Shown here piece after piece: positions 55,701-64,000 of a DNA stretch of 64,000 nt (within the stretch, counting starts at the first letter, position 1; every line of letters starts with the position of its first letter). This DNA comes from Asterias amurensis (lineage: Eukaryota > Echinodermata > Asteroidea > Forcipulatida > Asteriidae). The notes beneath the pieces are model-generated. The model saw only the letters and a list, made by a program, of their open reading frames with translations, ran no database searches and was not told the DNA's origin. The stretch lies in NCBI RefSeq assembly GCF_032118995.1, contig NC_092660.1, forward strand, positions 19,454,501-19,518,500, read 5' to 3'. The position numbers were made by a program, and so were the translations under genes.

Positions 55701-58700
55701 TCAAGCTTTTGGTCTCACCCAGCATATCCAGGAGCCGACTCATCGTCTCGGTCATTGCCTGGACCTTGTCATAACTCGTGAAATCTCCCCACCAATTGTC
55801 TCAAACTTTGTTATTCTACCTGGATTATCTGACCATTATACAGTCATGTGTAACTTGAGTCTGTGCAAGCCCAAAGTCCCAACCGTCACTATAAAGAGCC
55901 GACAATGGAAACATGTGAATCCTCCCGAAGTGTTCCGCGACATAGGCACTCATTTAGCAAATCTAGAAGTTGATCATGACTGCTTGGATTCCTATGTCAG
56001 CCAATATGAGAGTACAGTCAGTGACATCTTGGATAAATACGCACCTTGGAAAACGAGATCAGTCAAGGTCCGAACTGAAGTCTCCTGGTTCAATGATGAT
56101 ATTCGTACAGCGAGAAAGATCTGTCGTCAACTGGAGCGGAAGGGGCGGAAAAATGGCAAATTGGCAATACAACGACAAGAATATCGCAACCAATGTAAAG
56201 TAGTTAGGAATTTGATCAACCAGGCAAAGATCATCCATTATTCATCTCAAGTACAAGAATCCTCAGGAGATCAAAAGAAGCTCTTCAAGATAATTGGTAA
56301 GTTGTTGCTCAAACCCAAAACCCCTGTCCTTCCATCCACCTACAATGACAAGGACTTAGCAAATGAGTTCCAGAAATTCTTTGTCACCAAGATTTCAGAC
56401 ATCCGCTCATCATTTTCATCAGTCCCTTACAACGTGCCGCAGACATTGCCACATCTTCAACCAGAGTGTAGACTATCTGTGTTTGAGCCTGCCACTGTTG
56501 CTGAGATTCAAAGGGTTATTATGAAATCTCCTTCAAAATCCTGTGAGCTGGATCCAGTATCAACATCCATGATAAAGCAAAACATTGATATATTTGTACC
56601 CTACATCACTAAGCTTGTAAACGAATCTCTCAGTTCCGGTTGTTTCCCCGATAGACTCAAAGTTTCCTACATCAGGCCGCTCATCAAGAAACCAAACCTG
56701 GACAAGGAGATATTCAAAAACTACAGACCGGTTGCAAACTTAAAATATCTTGGAAAAGTCATCGAACGAGTAGTGTCATCACGTATTTCTGATCACATTC
56801 ATACTTTCAACCTGTCCGACGTGTTCCAGTCAGCATACAAGCCTTTCCATGGGACCGAGGCTGCACTAGTCCGTGTGAGCAACGATATTCTCTCTTCTAT
56901 GGACAATGGTAACCTTACAGCACTAGTCCTGCTAGACTTGAGTGCTGCTTTTGACACTGTTGATCATAACATCCTTCTCTCTCGGCTCCAGAATCACCTT
57001 GGCATAGAGGACACAGCCCTAGCATGGTGCAAATCGTATCTCCACAACAGAACTCAGCATGTATGTATTGGCACTGCGATATCCGACCCTGTTGTTTTGA
57101 ACTACTCTGTGCCACAGGGGTCGGTACTCGGCCCGCAGTGGTTTACGCTGTACACTTTACCGATTCGTGACATCATCCTCAAATTTAATCTGAATTACCA
57201 TGTGTACGCAGACGACACTCAGCTATACATCACGTTTAAATCTTCTCAAGAAAACGCCAATGCATCTATTGCAAGACTTGAGAAATGCATCCAAGAGATT
57301 CGACGTTGGACACAACAAAACTTCCTGAAGTTAAATGATGATAACACAGAGTTCCTTTTATTTGGGTCACGTCAACAGTTAACTAAGGTTTCAGTGCCAT
57401 ACATCTCCATCGGTGATGCTCGGATAGCTCCCTCGCTGAAAGCTCGGAACTTAGGGGTTATTTTTGATTCATCGATGACACTTCAGCCACACATCAACAA
57501 CATTGTTCGTTTATTATCATATCACATCAGGAATATAGGTAAGATTCGCAAGTACTTGGACAAAAGTGCCACTGAAAAGGTCATTCACGCATTTGTTACT
57601 TCTCGTCTTGACAACGGCAATGCTCTTCTCTACAGTCTTCCTAACAACCAGATTTCCCGACTTCAACGGCTCCAAAATACTGCTGCTCGCATTGTGACAC
57701 TGTCTAGAAAATCCTGTTCTATCACCCCCATTCTGAAACAACTACACTGGCTCCCTATCTCTCAACGAATCATCTTCAAGCTGATGCTCATTGTCCACAA
57801 AGCTCTAAATGGCAAGGCTCCCCACTATATTTCTGAACTGCTTCAAGTTTACACTCCTTCAAGGAATCTTCGATCAAGTTCCATGCTTCTCCTCATTGAA
57901 CCCAAGTCTCGACACTCATGGGGTGACAGGTCTTTTTCTGTAGCCGCGCCACGCATCTTGAACTCTCTACCACTTAATCTTCGATCTTGTCTTTGTACCG
58001 CAAAATTCAAGTCTCTTCTCAAAACTTATCTTATGTCACAGGTTTTCAATGACTAATTTTGTTGTGTCTGTTTTTCTTTGTGTTGTGTTTTTGTTTTGTT
58101 TTGTTTTGGTTTACTGCGCCTTGAACACCCAGCAGGGTGGATATGTGCGCATTACAAGTCTTATTTTTATTATTATTATTATTATTTCACTTTATCACAG
58201 CATGCAAAAGAAAGATGTCATTTTCCTTTGTGCCGGTAACTCCTCGAGTCGGGCTACGTCCCGTAGCCTTAGATCTCAAGAGTCTTTCTCAGGATCCTCG
58301 CTGTTCCCAAAAGCGCTGCCTTCTGTAACAGATCTACCCTCACATGTGTCCCTATTTCATCTAGATGTTTCCCCAGTGCTTTGGGAATGGTGCCAAGTGC
58401 TCCAACCACCACGGGGACTACTTTTACCTTTACCTGCCAAATCTTACGAAGTTCCCTAGCCAGGTCCTGGTACTTCTCGCTCTTTTCCATCTCCTTCGAA
58501 GCTACCCTTATATCACCTGGCACAGCTATGTCAATGAGATGACACATCTTCTTCGTCTTATCTAATAGCACAACATCCGGACGCCTATGTGGTATAACAT
58601 GATCGGTCTGAATGTTAAAGTCCCAAAGGATATTGACCTGGTCGGTCTCTACAACTTTTTCCGGAACATGTTCGTACCATTTCGCAAGCACTTTGACACC

Positions 58701-61700
58701 ATACTTCTTACACAGATCCCAGTGAATCACCTTGGCCAGCTTGTCATGTCTTCCTTTGTACTCCGTTTGGGCCATCTTACTGCATTCGCTAACAATATGA
58801 AATACAGTCTCCTCTGCTTTATTGCACATTCTACACATAGGAGAGACGTTTGCTTTCTCTATCCTTGCCTTCATTACATTTGTCCTTAGAGACTGGTCTT
58901 GCGCCGCAGTAATCAAGCCCTCTGTTTCCTTCTTTAGTTCTCCACTCTTTAACCAATTCCATGACTTGCTGCTGGCCACTTCCTCAGTACACCTCAAGAA
59001 CCGGCCATGAAGTGGTTTGTTCCTCCAATCTTTATGTCTTTCCTCCTTCCTTTCCCTCTTGTATTCCTTCGGCCCAACTTCGTCTGCCCTCGTGTACCTT
59101 TGTCCAACTTTCAACAGGCTCTCCTCGGTCCTCCTGACATGACAATGCAAGCTTCTGCGCTCGATGTTAACACTGTCCGCCACGCTAAACAACCCCCTTC
59201 CGCCCTCTGACCTCGGAAGATAGAGTCTACTAACATTTGACCGCGGGTGTAGCATGCCATGCATGGTCATTAGTTTTCTTGTCCTCCTGTCAGTGACATC
59301 TAGATCTTCCTTAGTCCACTCGACAATACCCGCACTGTACCTCATCAAAGACACGGCCCATGTGTTAATCGCCTTAATCATGTTCCCCCCGTTTAGTTAC
59401 GACTTCTATTGCTATTGCTATTGCTATTGCTATTGCTATTGCTATTGCTATTGCTATTGCTATTGCTATTGCTATTGCTATTGCTATTGCTATTGCTATT
59501 GCTATTGCTATTGCTATTGCTATTGCTATTGCTATTGCTATTGCTATTGCTATTGCTATTGCTATTGCTATTGCTATTGCTATTGCTATTGCTATTGCTA
59601 TTGCTATTGCTATTGCTATTGCTATTGCTATTGCTATTGCTATTGCTATTGCTATTGCTATTGCTATTGCTATTGCTATTGCTATTGCTATTGCTATTGC
59701 TATTGCTATTGCTATTGCTATTGCTATTGCTATTGCTATTGCTATTGCTATTGCTATTGCTATTGCTATTGCTATTGCTATTGCTATTGCTATTGCTATT
59801 GCTATTGCTATTGCTATTGCTATTGCTATTGCTATTGCTATTGCTATTGCTATTGCTATTGCTATTGTTATTATTATCCATAACTACTGGTGTCGGGTGT
59901 TTCTCACATGTATTCTGTAGGAACCCTGATAAATGCATCTATATGCGACGCAGTTGTTATGAACAATAATGCAGCAAAGTACTGTGTTGTGCAATTACCC
60001 TACTAAAATAACAACTTTCGTCGGCCTTCTGTATCAAATCCAAACACTTTTTGAACAAAACTTTCATTTGCAAAAATAAAATGGTGATTTTATTGTGTAC
60101 ATCTTGGTTGTGTCATTTTGTGAGTCAGAAAAACTGATGTTCAATAACTTATTGACAATGAGATACTGTATAAGCGGAAACATAGATGATCATTCATACA
60201 ATATTTAATTATATACCTACAGCTTGTGGTATGCATAGATTTGGATGGGATTGTGAGTTTCAATGTGGACCTGGCAACCTCATCACTAGCTGCATAGGGA
60301 GTCAGTTTTGTTTGCCAGATCCCTATGGATCCAGCTGCATCTCTGGATATTCAGGCAGAGACTGTGATACAGGTAAAGAATAAGGCCCTATATGTAAGGA
60401 TTTCTGGGATTTATCAACGATTATTAAGAGAGACAGCACACATCGAAAAAAATATATCCCTTTCAACATGCTTTGTCTGTAATGTTTTGTTGTTGTTCTT
60501 AGTGTCTATATAATCGCCACTTTTTAACTTATTTAAAAACCATGTACTTATTATCTACAGAATGTACTGCTGGACAGTTTGGCGCTGGATGTACAGAGAC
60601 ATGTCACTGTCAATCAGGAACATGTAATATCTACACTGGTGTGTGCAGCTCAGGATGTGCAATGGGATGGTCTGGTGTTAACTGTCAAGGTAATCGCGGA
60701 AGGAATTGTTTTGTTTCGCAAATGTGTTTTGCAAATAATCATCAACAGCAGCTTTAGATTCAGATCCCCAGTTCTTATTTGTACAATGGCAGTTGAAGGT
60801 TCAGGAGCAGTAATTGTCAATGACTGCCCGGTTCAATATAAATATTAGCAGAAAACCTTCCTTGGTAACGAGTAATGGGGAGCTGTTGATAGTATAAAAC
60901 ATTGTGAGAAACGGCTCCCTCTGAAGTAATGTAGTTTTCGAGAAAGAAGGAATTTGTTATGAATTTGATTTCGAGACCTCAGATTTAGAATTTGAGGTCT
61001 CGAAATCAAGCATCTGAAAGCACACAACTTCGTGTGACAAGGATGTTTTTTCTTTCATTATTATCTTGCAACTTCGAAGACCGATTGAGCTGAAATTGTC
61101 ACGGGTTTGTTATTTTATGCATATTTTGATATACACCAACTGTGAAGGCTAGTCTTTGACAATTACCAATAGTGTCCAGTGTCTTTAAGACCAACAATCC
61201 TGTATTCTACCTTCAACCATGACCAATGTTTAGTAAATTGTAAATTATTAAATGACTATGTTTACCTGGGATGACATGGCTGGTAAACCCTTGGCTGGAG
61301 CTTCTTAAAAGACTGATTGGCTTCTAGCCCAGCAGTCCTTCACTCTAAAAACATTTTAGTCAAAACATCACTTATTAGTCAAATGAGACATGATTTTGAT
61401 GTAAGTTAGTCAAAATTATGTCTCATATCCCCAATTAGGGTATAATTATATTGAGAATTTGTTTTTTACAGTGTTCCTAATCATTTGTTTTAGCAACTTG
61501 ATAGATGGATTCAGGCTTGTAATAGAAGTGAATTTACGTCGTCCATGAACTCAACATTTATTATTTACCAGTTTGCCTCCTATTTAATTTCAATTTTTAA
61601 ATCAGTGTAAAGTTGTTGTGCCTTTGTGCTGGACAGTTTTTTTAACAAAACCATTTTATCTATCTATCTAATATGTTCTCTCATAGTCTACTGCTTGTCG

Positions 61701-64000
61701 GTCAACGTTTTTAAAATGGGGTTTAACTGATATTTTATTTTTCCAAATTAAACGTTGGCTAAATTTTTAACCCTTGTACCATCTAACCATTCATATCATC
61801 CACATATCATTAACCATACCGCCAGCAATATGACATTATGTGGTTAAACATGCGTGCATGTTAAACAGATAGATTCATACACTGTCAAGTCCAGAGAAGG
61901 AGGATTAAGTTCTTGATTGGATACAGGTGTTTTTCATGGCCCTGTTTTGTAATTTTTTTACGGAGTGTATGGTACTGTGAGTACATAATTTACTCTGGTA
62001 AATGTTCAGATTAAAAACAACATTTAAATTCGTCAGCATTCATGTATGTTTCCATTATAGTCCCAGTGAACATAGTTGGCTGCCCAACACAAACAGTGAC
62101 TGCTGTTGGACTGACAGCAACCCAAGTGACGTGGAGAGAACCTACAGCAACTGACGCTTCTGGTCAGCAGATAACAAACATCATGAGATCCCATCTGCCA
62201 GGAAGTCTCTTCAATATCGGACAGAATACTCAAGTAACCTATACATTTACAGCCAGCTCTGGTCACCAGACTACCTGCGTTTTTGATGTATATGTTTACC
62301 GTAAGAAGTATTCAACTCATTGCATTTTATAGTCACCGGTGAAATCTAGACTTTTCCATTTTATTAGAGGAAGTCAGGTGAAATAGTAAAGCTATGTTTC
62401 CCCTATATATACTTAAAGGAACACGTTGCCTTGGATCGGCCGAGTTGGTCTTTGAAAAGCGTCTGTAACCGTTTTTTTTTTAAATAAAATGCATATGGGT
62501 AGAAAGATGTTTTAAAAGTAGAATACAATGATCCACACAAACATGCCTCGAAATTGCACGGTTTTCCTTTTACCTCATCGACTAACAAGGTTGGCCATTT
62601 ATGGGAGCCAAACTTTTGACTCCCGGGGCCAAAGCCAAAAGTATCGTTTGTGTGACAGGACGGAATTTAATGTGGTATTTTCAGTGCATTTAATAATAGA
62701 ACCATTAAAACACAAATTAATTTATGGTGTGTAAACAAGGAACCAACTGACCCAAGCAAGCTCCAAAAAATGTTTGAATGGTATTTAGTTTGTCGCCATA
62801 GTAACACAACTTTATTCGCGCGACAGGACGGATCGATAGAAACATGAGTTTGAAACATTCAACTATCTTTTTAATTTTTATCAAATTAAATGCAACTAAA
62901 TACATTGTTTTATTTTATAATAAAGTTTGCCCTCATATACTCTAACCTACAGAAAAAGAATAATTTTTGCATGTTTCTTTCTTTCAATTACTGGAGGATT
63001 ATTTATGATATACATGCGACAGGACGGAAATGTGACAGGACGGAATTTCGTTCACATGGTTTTAATCAACTATAACCATTGTAAAAATGGGGCTAATTAA
63101 ATGTTTTTAATCCATTTTAAGCCAGTGTATAAATAACCATATAAAAACAAAACATACAATGGGACACTGACTAAACATTTCCGTCCTGTCGCACTTGTTT
63201 TCCGTCCTCCTGTCGCACCTATTTCCGTCCTGTCGCACTTGTTTTTGTCCTGTTATGAACACTACGGATTGCCTCATTAAGTTAGTTGGATGAATTAATT
63301 GAAAGCAAATATGCTTAAAGTGTCAAACACACTTGTCATTGATAGTTTGGAAGAATTCATACAAATAAATACAAAATTAAGCGTTTGAATATTAATAGAT
63401 TAAAAAATGCGACAGGACGGAACTGATACCTTTAGATTTGCATATTCGCATAAATTAAAAAGGTTATTTTAAGTGTTTGGCTTAGATACATGTGGTCCAT
63501 GACCAGCAAGTCTATATACAAAAATAACAAAACTGATAAATCTGTTAATTAAGTTATTATAGTTTTAATCAATCATTCCGTCCTGTCGCACTCTAAGCGC
63601 TCGTTTCTCGTTTAAATCACTTCATAATAAGCATTATAGGAGACTATATCTCATTTTCTTTTTTTAACCCTGAAACTTTAGATATTACTTAGCTACATAC
63701 TTATTTCACCCAAAAGAAAGGCTTGACAATTTAGAGCTCAGGATGACCACTTTTGGCTTTGGTCCCCCATAAATGGCCGACCGTGTTATAGTTCGCACAT
63801 CAGTAAAAGGAAAACCACGCAATTTCGAGGCAAACTTGTGTGGGTTATTGTATTCTACTTTTAAAACATCTTTCCAACCATATGCATTTTATAAAAAACG
63901 GTTACAAACGCTTTTCAAAGACCAACTCGACCGATCCAAGGCAACGTATTCCTTTAATAATGTAAATATTCGATGCATTTGAGTTCAACCCTGTAGAATA
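49618..64000 (+). CDS. gene C: Tie-like receptor, 5-prime part
   Basis: Seven exons are in the window: signal, Ig-like x2, EGF x3, HYR; all phase 1-1 after the signal exon and in frame. Sequence is closest to B: exon 1 differs at few residues and both use a GC donor. The membrane and kinase exons must lie right of 64000. A 5.5-kb nest of retrotransposons separates EGF1 from EGF2, and a 1.5-kb inverted-repeat element follows the HYR. Whether the kinase is intact cannot be seen. Confidence 0.85.
49721..49722 (+). other. GC 5-prime splice donor, gene C intron 1
   Basis: Same GCAAGA donor as gene B, so it predates the B/C duplication. Confidence 0.75.
50098..50421 (+). CDS. gene C exon 2: Ig-like domain 1
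   Basis: 108 codons, phase 1-1. [28 protein letters not shown]. Confidence 0.9.
50880..51274. repeat. family 2 inverted-repeat element
   Basis: Right end CCACTGCCT followed by TTAA (51271-51274); the left TTAA is mutated to TTAC. The central palindrome GATTTCGAGACCTC is present. Opposite orientation to 17387-17759. Confidence 0.8.
51275..51710 (+). other. gene C intron 2, middle
   Basis: No exon or element recognised. Confidence 0.4.
51711..52230. repeat. hairpin-headed element, copy in gene C
   Basis: 51711-51841 is an inverted repeat with AGTGGTTTAAACCC and its complement as inner arms. GATTCCCATTCATAAAT follows, as at 10243, and the right end matches 10607-10665 (CACGTGACGCGCTCTCC). Confidence 0.55.
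52879..53157 (+). CDS. gene C exon 3: Ig-like domain 2
   Basis: 93 codons, phase 1-1. [17 protein letters not shown] to FGMVRLIVR. Confidence 0.9.
53158..53725 (+). other. gene C intron 3
   Basis: No element recognised; about half the length of its B counterpart. Confidence 0.4.
53726..53860 (+). CDS. gene C exon 4: EGF 1
   Basis: 45 codons, phase 1-1. [32 protein letters not shown]. Confidence 0.9.
54582..55100 (+). CDS. LINE N-terminal ORF
   Basis: 172 codons. From MEVSILFILSLLARPLYC it looks like a signal peptide, and GDIAVNPVNP resembles a degenerate 2A-type motif (usual core D-x-E-x-NPGP). The frame differs from the polymerase ORF and overlaps it by 104 bases. In related elements this region is joined to the endonuclease, so an indel between about 55010 and 55050 may separate one original frame. 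Confidence 0.5.
   Translation: MYKAYTHLGGCILCSPPSPWTLFSHLGTMEVSILFILSLLARPLYCTDSSVVSFVPSASIVSGACILPKTHLGLIHHRRYLKCPISYYDNSPATFHLEIVIFGDIAVNPVNPVNNSNSAEASPNSANSYPRNKLLSLRYAPSTRATTLLYIIITEPWPFCKSQHCLSTYTSW
54997..58056 (+). CDS. LINE endonuclease-reverse transcriptase
   Basis: 1019 residues without a stop. The N-terminal third is an exonuclease/endonuclease/phosphatase-type endonuclease (LNTQSICNK, VSETWL, GGGVAILYR, ITGDFNIH, SDHYTV). The middle is a reverse transcriptase (NYRPVANL, LLDLSAAFDTVDH, SVPQGSVLGP, catalytic YADD). The C terminus has the CR1/L2-type WGDRSFSVAAPRILNSLP block. The unbroken frame suggests recent insertion. The true start may lie in the upstream frame. Confidence 0.9.
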   Translation: MPHPHVLQLSCILSLQNLGLFVNPSTVYRPTHRGKKAGRRRTVHNPPVPEVTLPSVPVPVTTAKSQLSLCVLNTQSICNKYDDFADFVLQKDLDLVAVSETWLRPDDNLTCRQCTPAGYYFHHIPRPHKTGGGVAILYRSTLSVSVKNNDVQYTTFESLHAEVSGNSKSVRLVIVYRPERDSNGQHVTFSSFLREFENLILEYLLHPSEIIITGDFNIHVDDIHNTNANQFKHLLQAFGLTQHIQEPTHRLGHCLDLVITREISPPIVSNFVILPGLSDHYTVMCNLSLCKPKVPTVTIKSRQWKHVNPPEVFRDIGTHLANLEVDHDCLDSYVSQYESTVSDILDKYAPWKTRSVKVRTEVSWFNDDIRTARKICRQLERKGRKNGKLAIQRQEYRNQCKVVRNLINQAKIIHYSSQVQESSGDQKKLFKIIGKLLLKPKTPVLPSTYNDKDLANEFQKFFVTKISDIRSSFSSVPYNVPQTLPHLQPECRLSVFEPATVAEIQRVIMKSPSKSCELDPVSTSMIKQNIDIFVPYITKLVNESLSSGCFPDRLKVSYIRPLIKKPNLDKEIFKNYRPVANLKYLGKVIERVVSSRISDHIHTFNLSDVFQSAYKPFHGTEAALVRVSNDILSSMDNGNLTALVLLDLSAAFDTVDHNILLSRLQNHLGIEDTALAWCKSYLHNRTQHVCIGTAISDPVVLNYSVPQGSVLGPQWFTLYTLPIRDIILKFNLNYHVYADDTQLYITFKSSQENANASIARLEKCIQEIRRWTQQNFLKLNDDNTEFLLFGSRQQLTKVSVPYISIGDARIAPSLKARNLGVIFDSSMTLQPHINNIVRLLSYHIRNIGKIRKYLDKSATEKVIHAFVTSRLDNGNALLYSLPNNQISRLQRLQNTAARIVTLSRKSCSITPILKQLHWLPISQRIIFKLMLIVHKALNGKAPHYISELLQVYTPSRNLRSSSMLLLIEPKSRHSWGDRSFSVAAPRILNSLPLNLRSCLCTAKFKSLLKTYLMSQVFND
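58190..59395 (-). mobile_element. RLE-type LINE, 5-prime truncated
   Basis: Minus-strand element body whose ORF covers only the C-terminal third of a polymerase. It is cut at its 5-prime end where the hexanucleotide repeat begins. Confidence 0.75.
58269..59381 (-). CDS. C-terminal part of RLE-type LINE polymerase
   Basis: 370 residues. It opens with the post-RT segment (INTWAVSLMRYSAGIVEW, LYLPRSEGGRGL) and has a CCHC knuckle (CRMC, then HIVSEC). The restriction-like endonuclease core follows (RRPDVVLLDKTKKMCHLIDI and AVPGD). This is the R2/R4/NeSL type of domain order; the clade is not resolved. The RT itself is absent. Confidence 0.8.
   Translation of the reverse strand: MIKAINTWAVSLMRYSAGIVEWTKEDLDVTDRRTRKLMTMHGMLHPRSNVSRLYLPRSEGGRGLFSVADSVNIERRSLHCHVRRTEESLLKVGQRYTRADEVGPKEYKRERKEERHKDWRNKPLHGRFLRCTEEVASSKSWNWLKSGELKKETEGLITAAQDQSLRTNVMKARIEKANVSPMCRMCNKAEETVFHIVSECSKMAQTEYKGRHDKLAKVIHWDLCKKYGVKVLAKWYEHVPEKVVETDQVNILWDFNIQTDHVIPHRRPDVVLLDKTKKMCHLIDIAVPGDIRVASKEMEKSEKYQDLARELRKIWQVKVKVVPVVVGALGTIPKALGKHLDEIGTHVRVDLLQKAALLGTARILRKTLEI
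59402..59872. repeat. (TTGCTA)n hexanucleotide repeat, about 78 units
   Basis: Almost perfect array of about 470 bases, ending in GTTATTATTATCC. The long Cys-Tyr, poly-Leu and Asn-Ser open frames across it are products of the repeat, not genes. Confidence 0.97.
60223..60372 (+). CDS. gene C exon 5: EGF 2
   Basis: 50 codons, phase 1-1. [30 protein letters not shown]. Has one Cys more than A and B (QFC for QFG), making seven. Confidence 0.9.
60561..60689 (+). CDS. gene C exon 6: EGF 3
   Basis: 43 codons, phase 1-1. [30 protein letters not shown]; eight Cys. Confidence 0.9.
60840..61188. repeat. family 2 inverted-repeat element, left end degraded
   Basis: Same orientation and body as 17387-17759 including the GATTTCGAGACCTC palindrome. 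The right end is followed by TTAA at 61185-61188. Confidence 0.75.
61189..62060 (+). other. gene C intron 6
   Basis: No exon or known element; a short (TATC)n run near 61660. Confidence 0.4.
62061..62300 (+). CDS. gene C exon 7: HYR 1
   Basis: 80 codons, phase 1-1, donor C|GTAAGA. VGCPTQTVTAVGLTATQVTW, FNIGQNTQVTYTFTASSGHQ, TTCVFDVYV. Confidence 0.88.
62413..63957. repeat. family 3 element, long form with internal motif array
   Basis: Long arms of about 220 bases (the same as the palindrome at 9617-10008), exact TTAA at both flanks, and about 1.1 kb between them. The middle has nine or more copies of GACAGGACGGA: the left ones on the plus strand, a cluster at 63178-63240 on the minus strand. 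No long ORF. Confidence 0.8.

Larger units (their letters stand above)
54409..58187 (+). mobile_element. CR1/L2-type LINE, near complete
   Basis: The insertion limits come from comparison with the uninterrupted gene B intron. A main ORF (54997-58056) is preceded by a shorter ORF in another frame and followed by a T/G-rich 3-prime UTR ending in (ATT)n at about 58165. Such elements move by target-primed reverse transcription. Confidence 0.8.

Noticed and set aside
59254..59969. Long open frames of Cys-Tyr, poly-Leu and Asn-Ser across 59254-59969
   Set aside because: They are readings of the (TTGCTA)n array in different frames; no start context, domain or composition of a real protein.

Overview
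The window is animal nuclear DNA. Genes are split into many small exons with GT-AG introns, the DNA is AT-rich, and it is dense in short inverted-repeat elements, tRNA-derived SINEs and non-LTR retrotransposons. SRCR arrays with HYR, EGF and FN3 modules, a Tie-like receptor kinase and these repeat families suggest an echinoderm, most likely a sea star. That assignment is inference; no species is named by the sequence.

The protein-coding content is one tandem family of three same-strand genes for Tie/TEK-like receptor tyrosine kinases, called A, B and C here. Gene A (6448-24047) has a signal exon, two Ig-like exons, three EGF exons, seven intact and two truncated SRCR exons, one HYR, one FN3, a transmembrane exon and nine kinase/tail exons. 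Gene B (29132-46520) has the same ends but carries HYR-HYR-EGF-HYR-EGF where A carries SRCRs. Gene C (49618 to beyond the window) shows the signal, Ig1, Ig2, EGF1-3 and first HYR exons; its membrane and kinase part lies to the right. Every ectodomain boundary after the signal exon is phase 1-1, so modules can be gained, lost or swapped without breaking frame. Exon lengths add to an intact frame of about 1302 residues for B. For A they add to about 1689 residues, but only if a damaged donor is used.

B looks like an active kinase: Gly-rich loop, AIK lysine, [11 protein letters not shown] and a YVN tail motif are present. A has lost the beta3 lysine (AIY) and the DFG glycine (DFC), and the donor after kinase exon 3 reads GA where B has GT. 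A is therefore predicted to be a pseudokinase, a truncated receptor or a young pseudogene with an SRCR-rich ectodomain. B and C are the closer pair: promoter, intron 1 (with a GC donor in both), introns and 3-prime flanks align, which points to a duplication unit of about 20 kb.

The remainder is intron and intergenic DNA full of mobile elements. These include at least three inverted-repeat families flanked by TTAA (piggyBac-like targets), foldback elements, SINE copies, LINE fragments, and a nested block of about 5.5 kb in gene C (54409-59876). That block holds a near-complete CR1/L2-type LINE, the C-terminal part of an LINE with a restriction-like endonuclease, and about 470 bp of a hexanucleotide repeat. 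I see no rRNA, true tRNA or CRISPR. Coordinates were derived by reading splice junctions and checking that exon phases agree; no search or alignment program was run.
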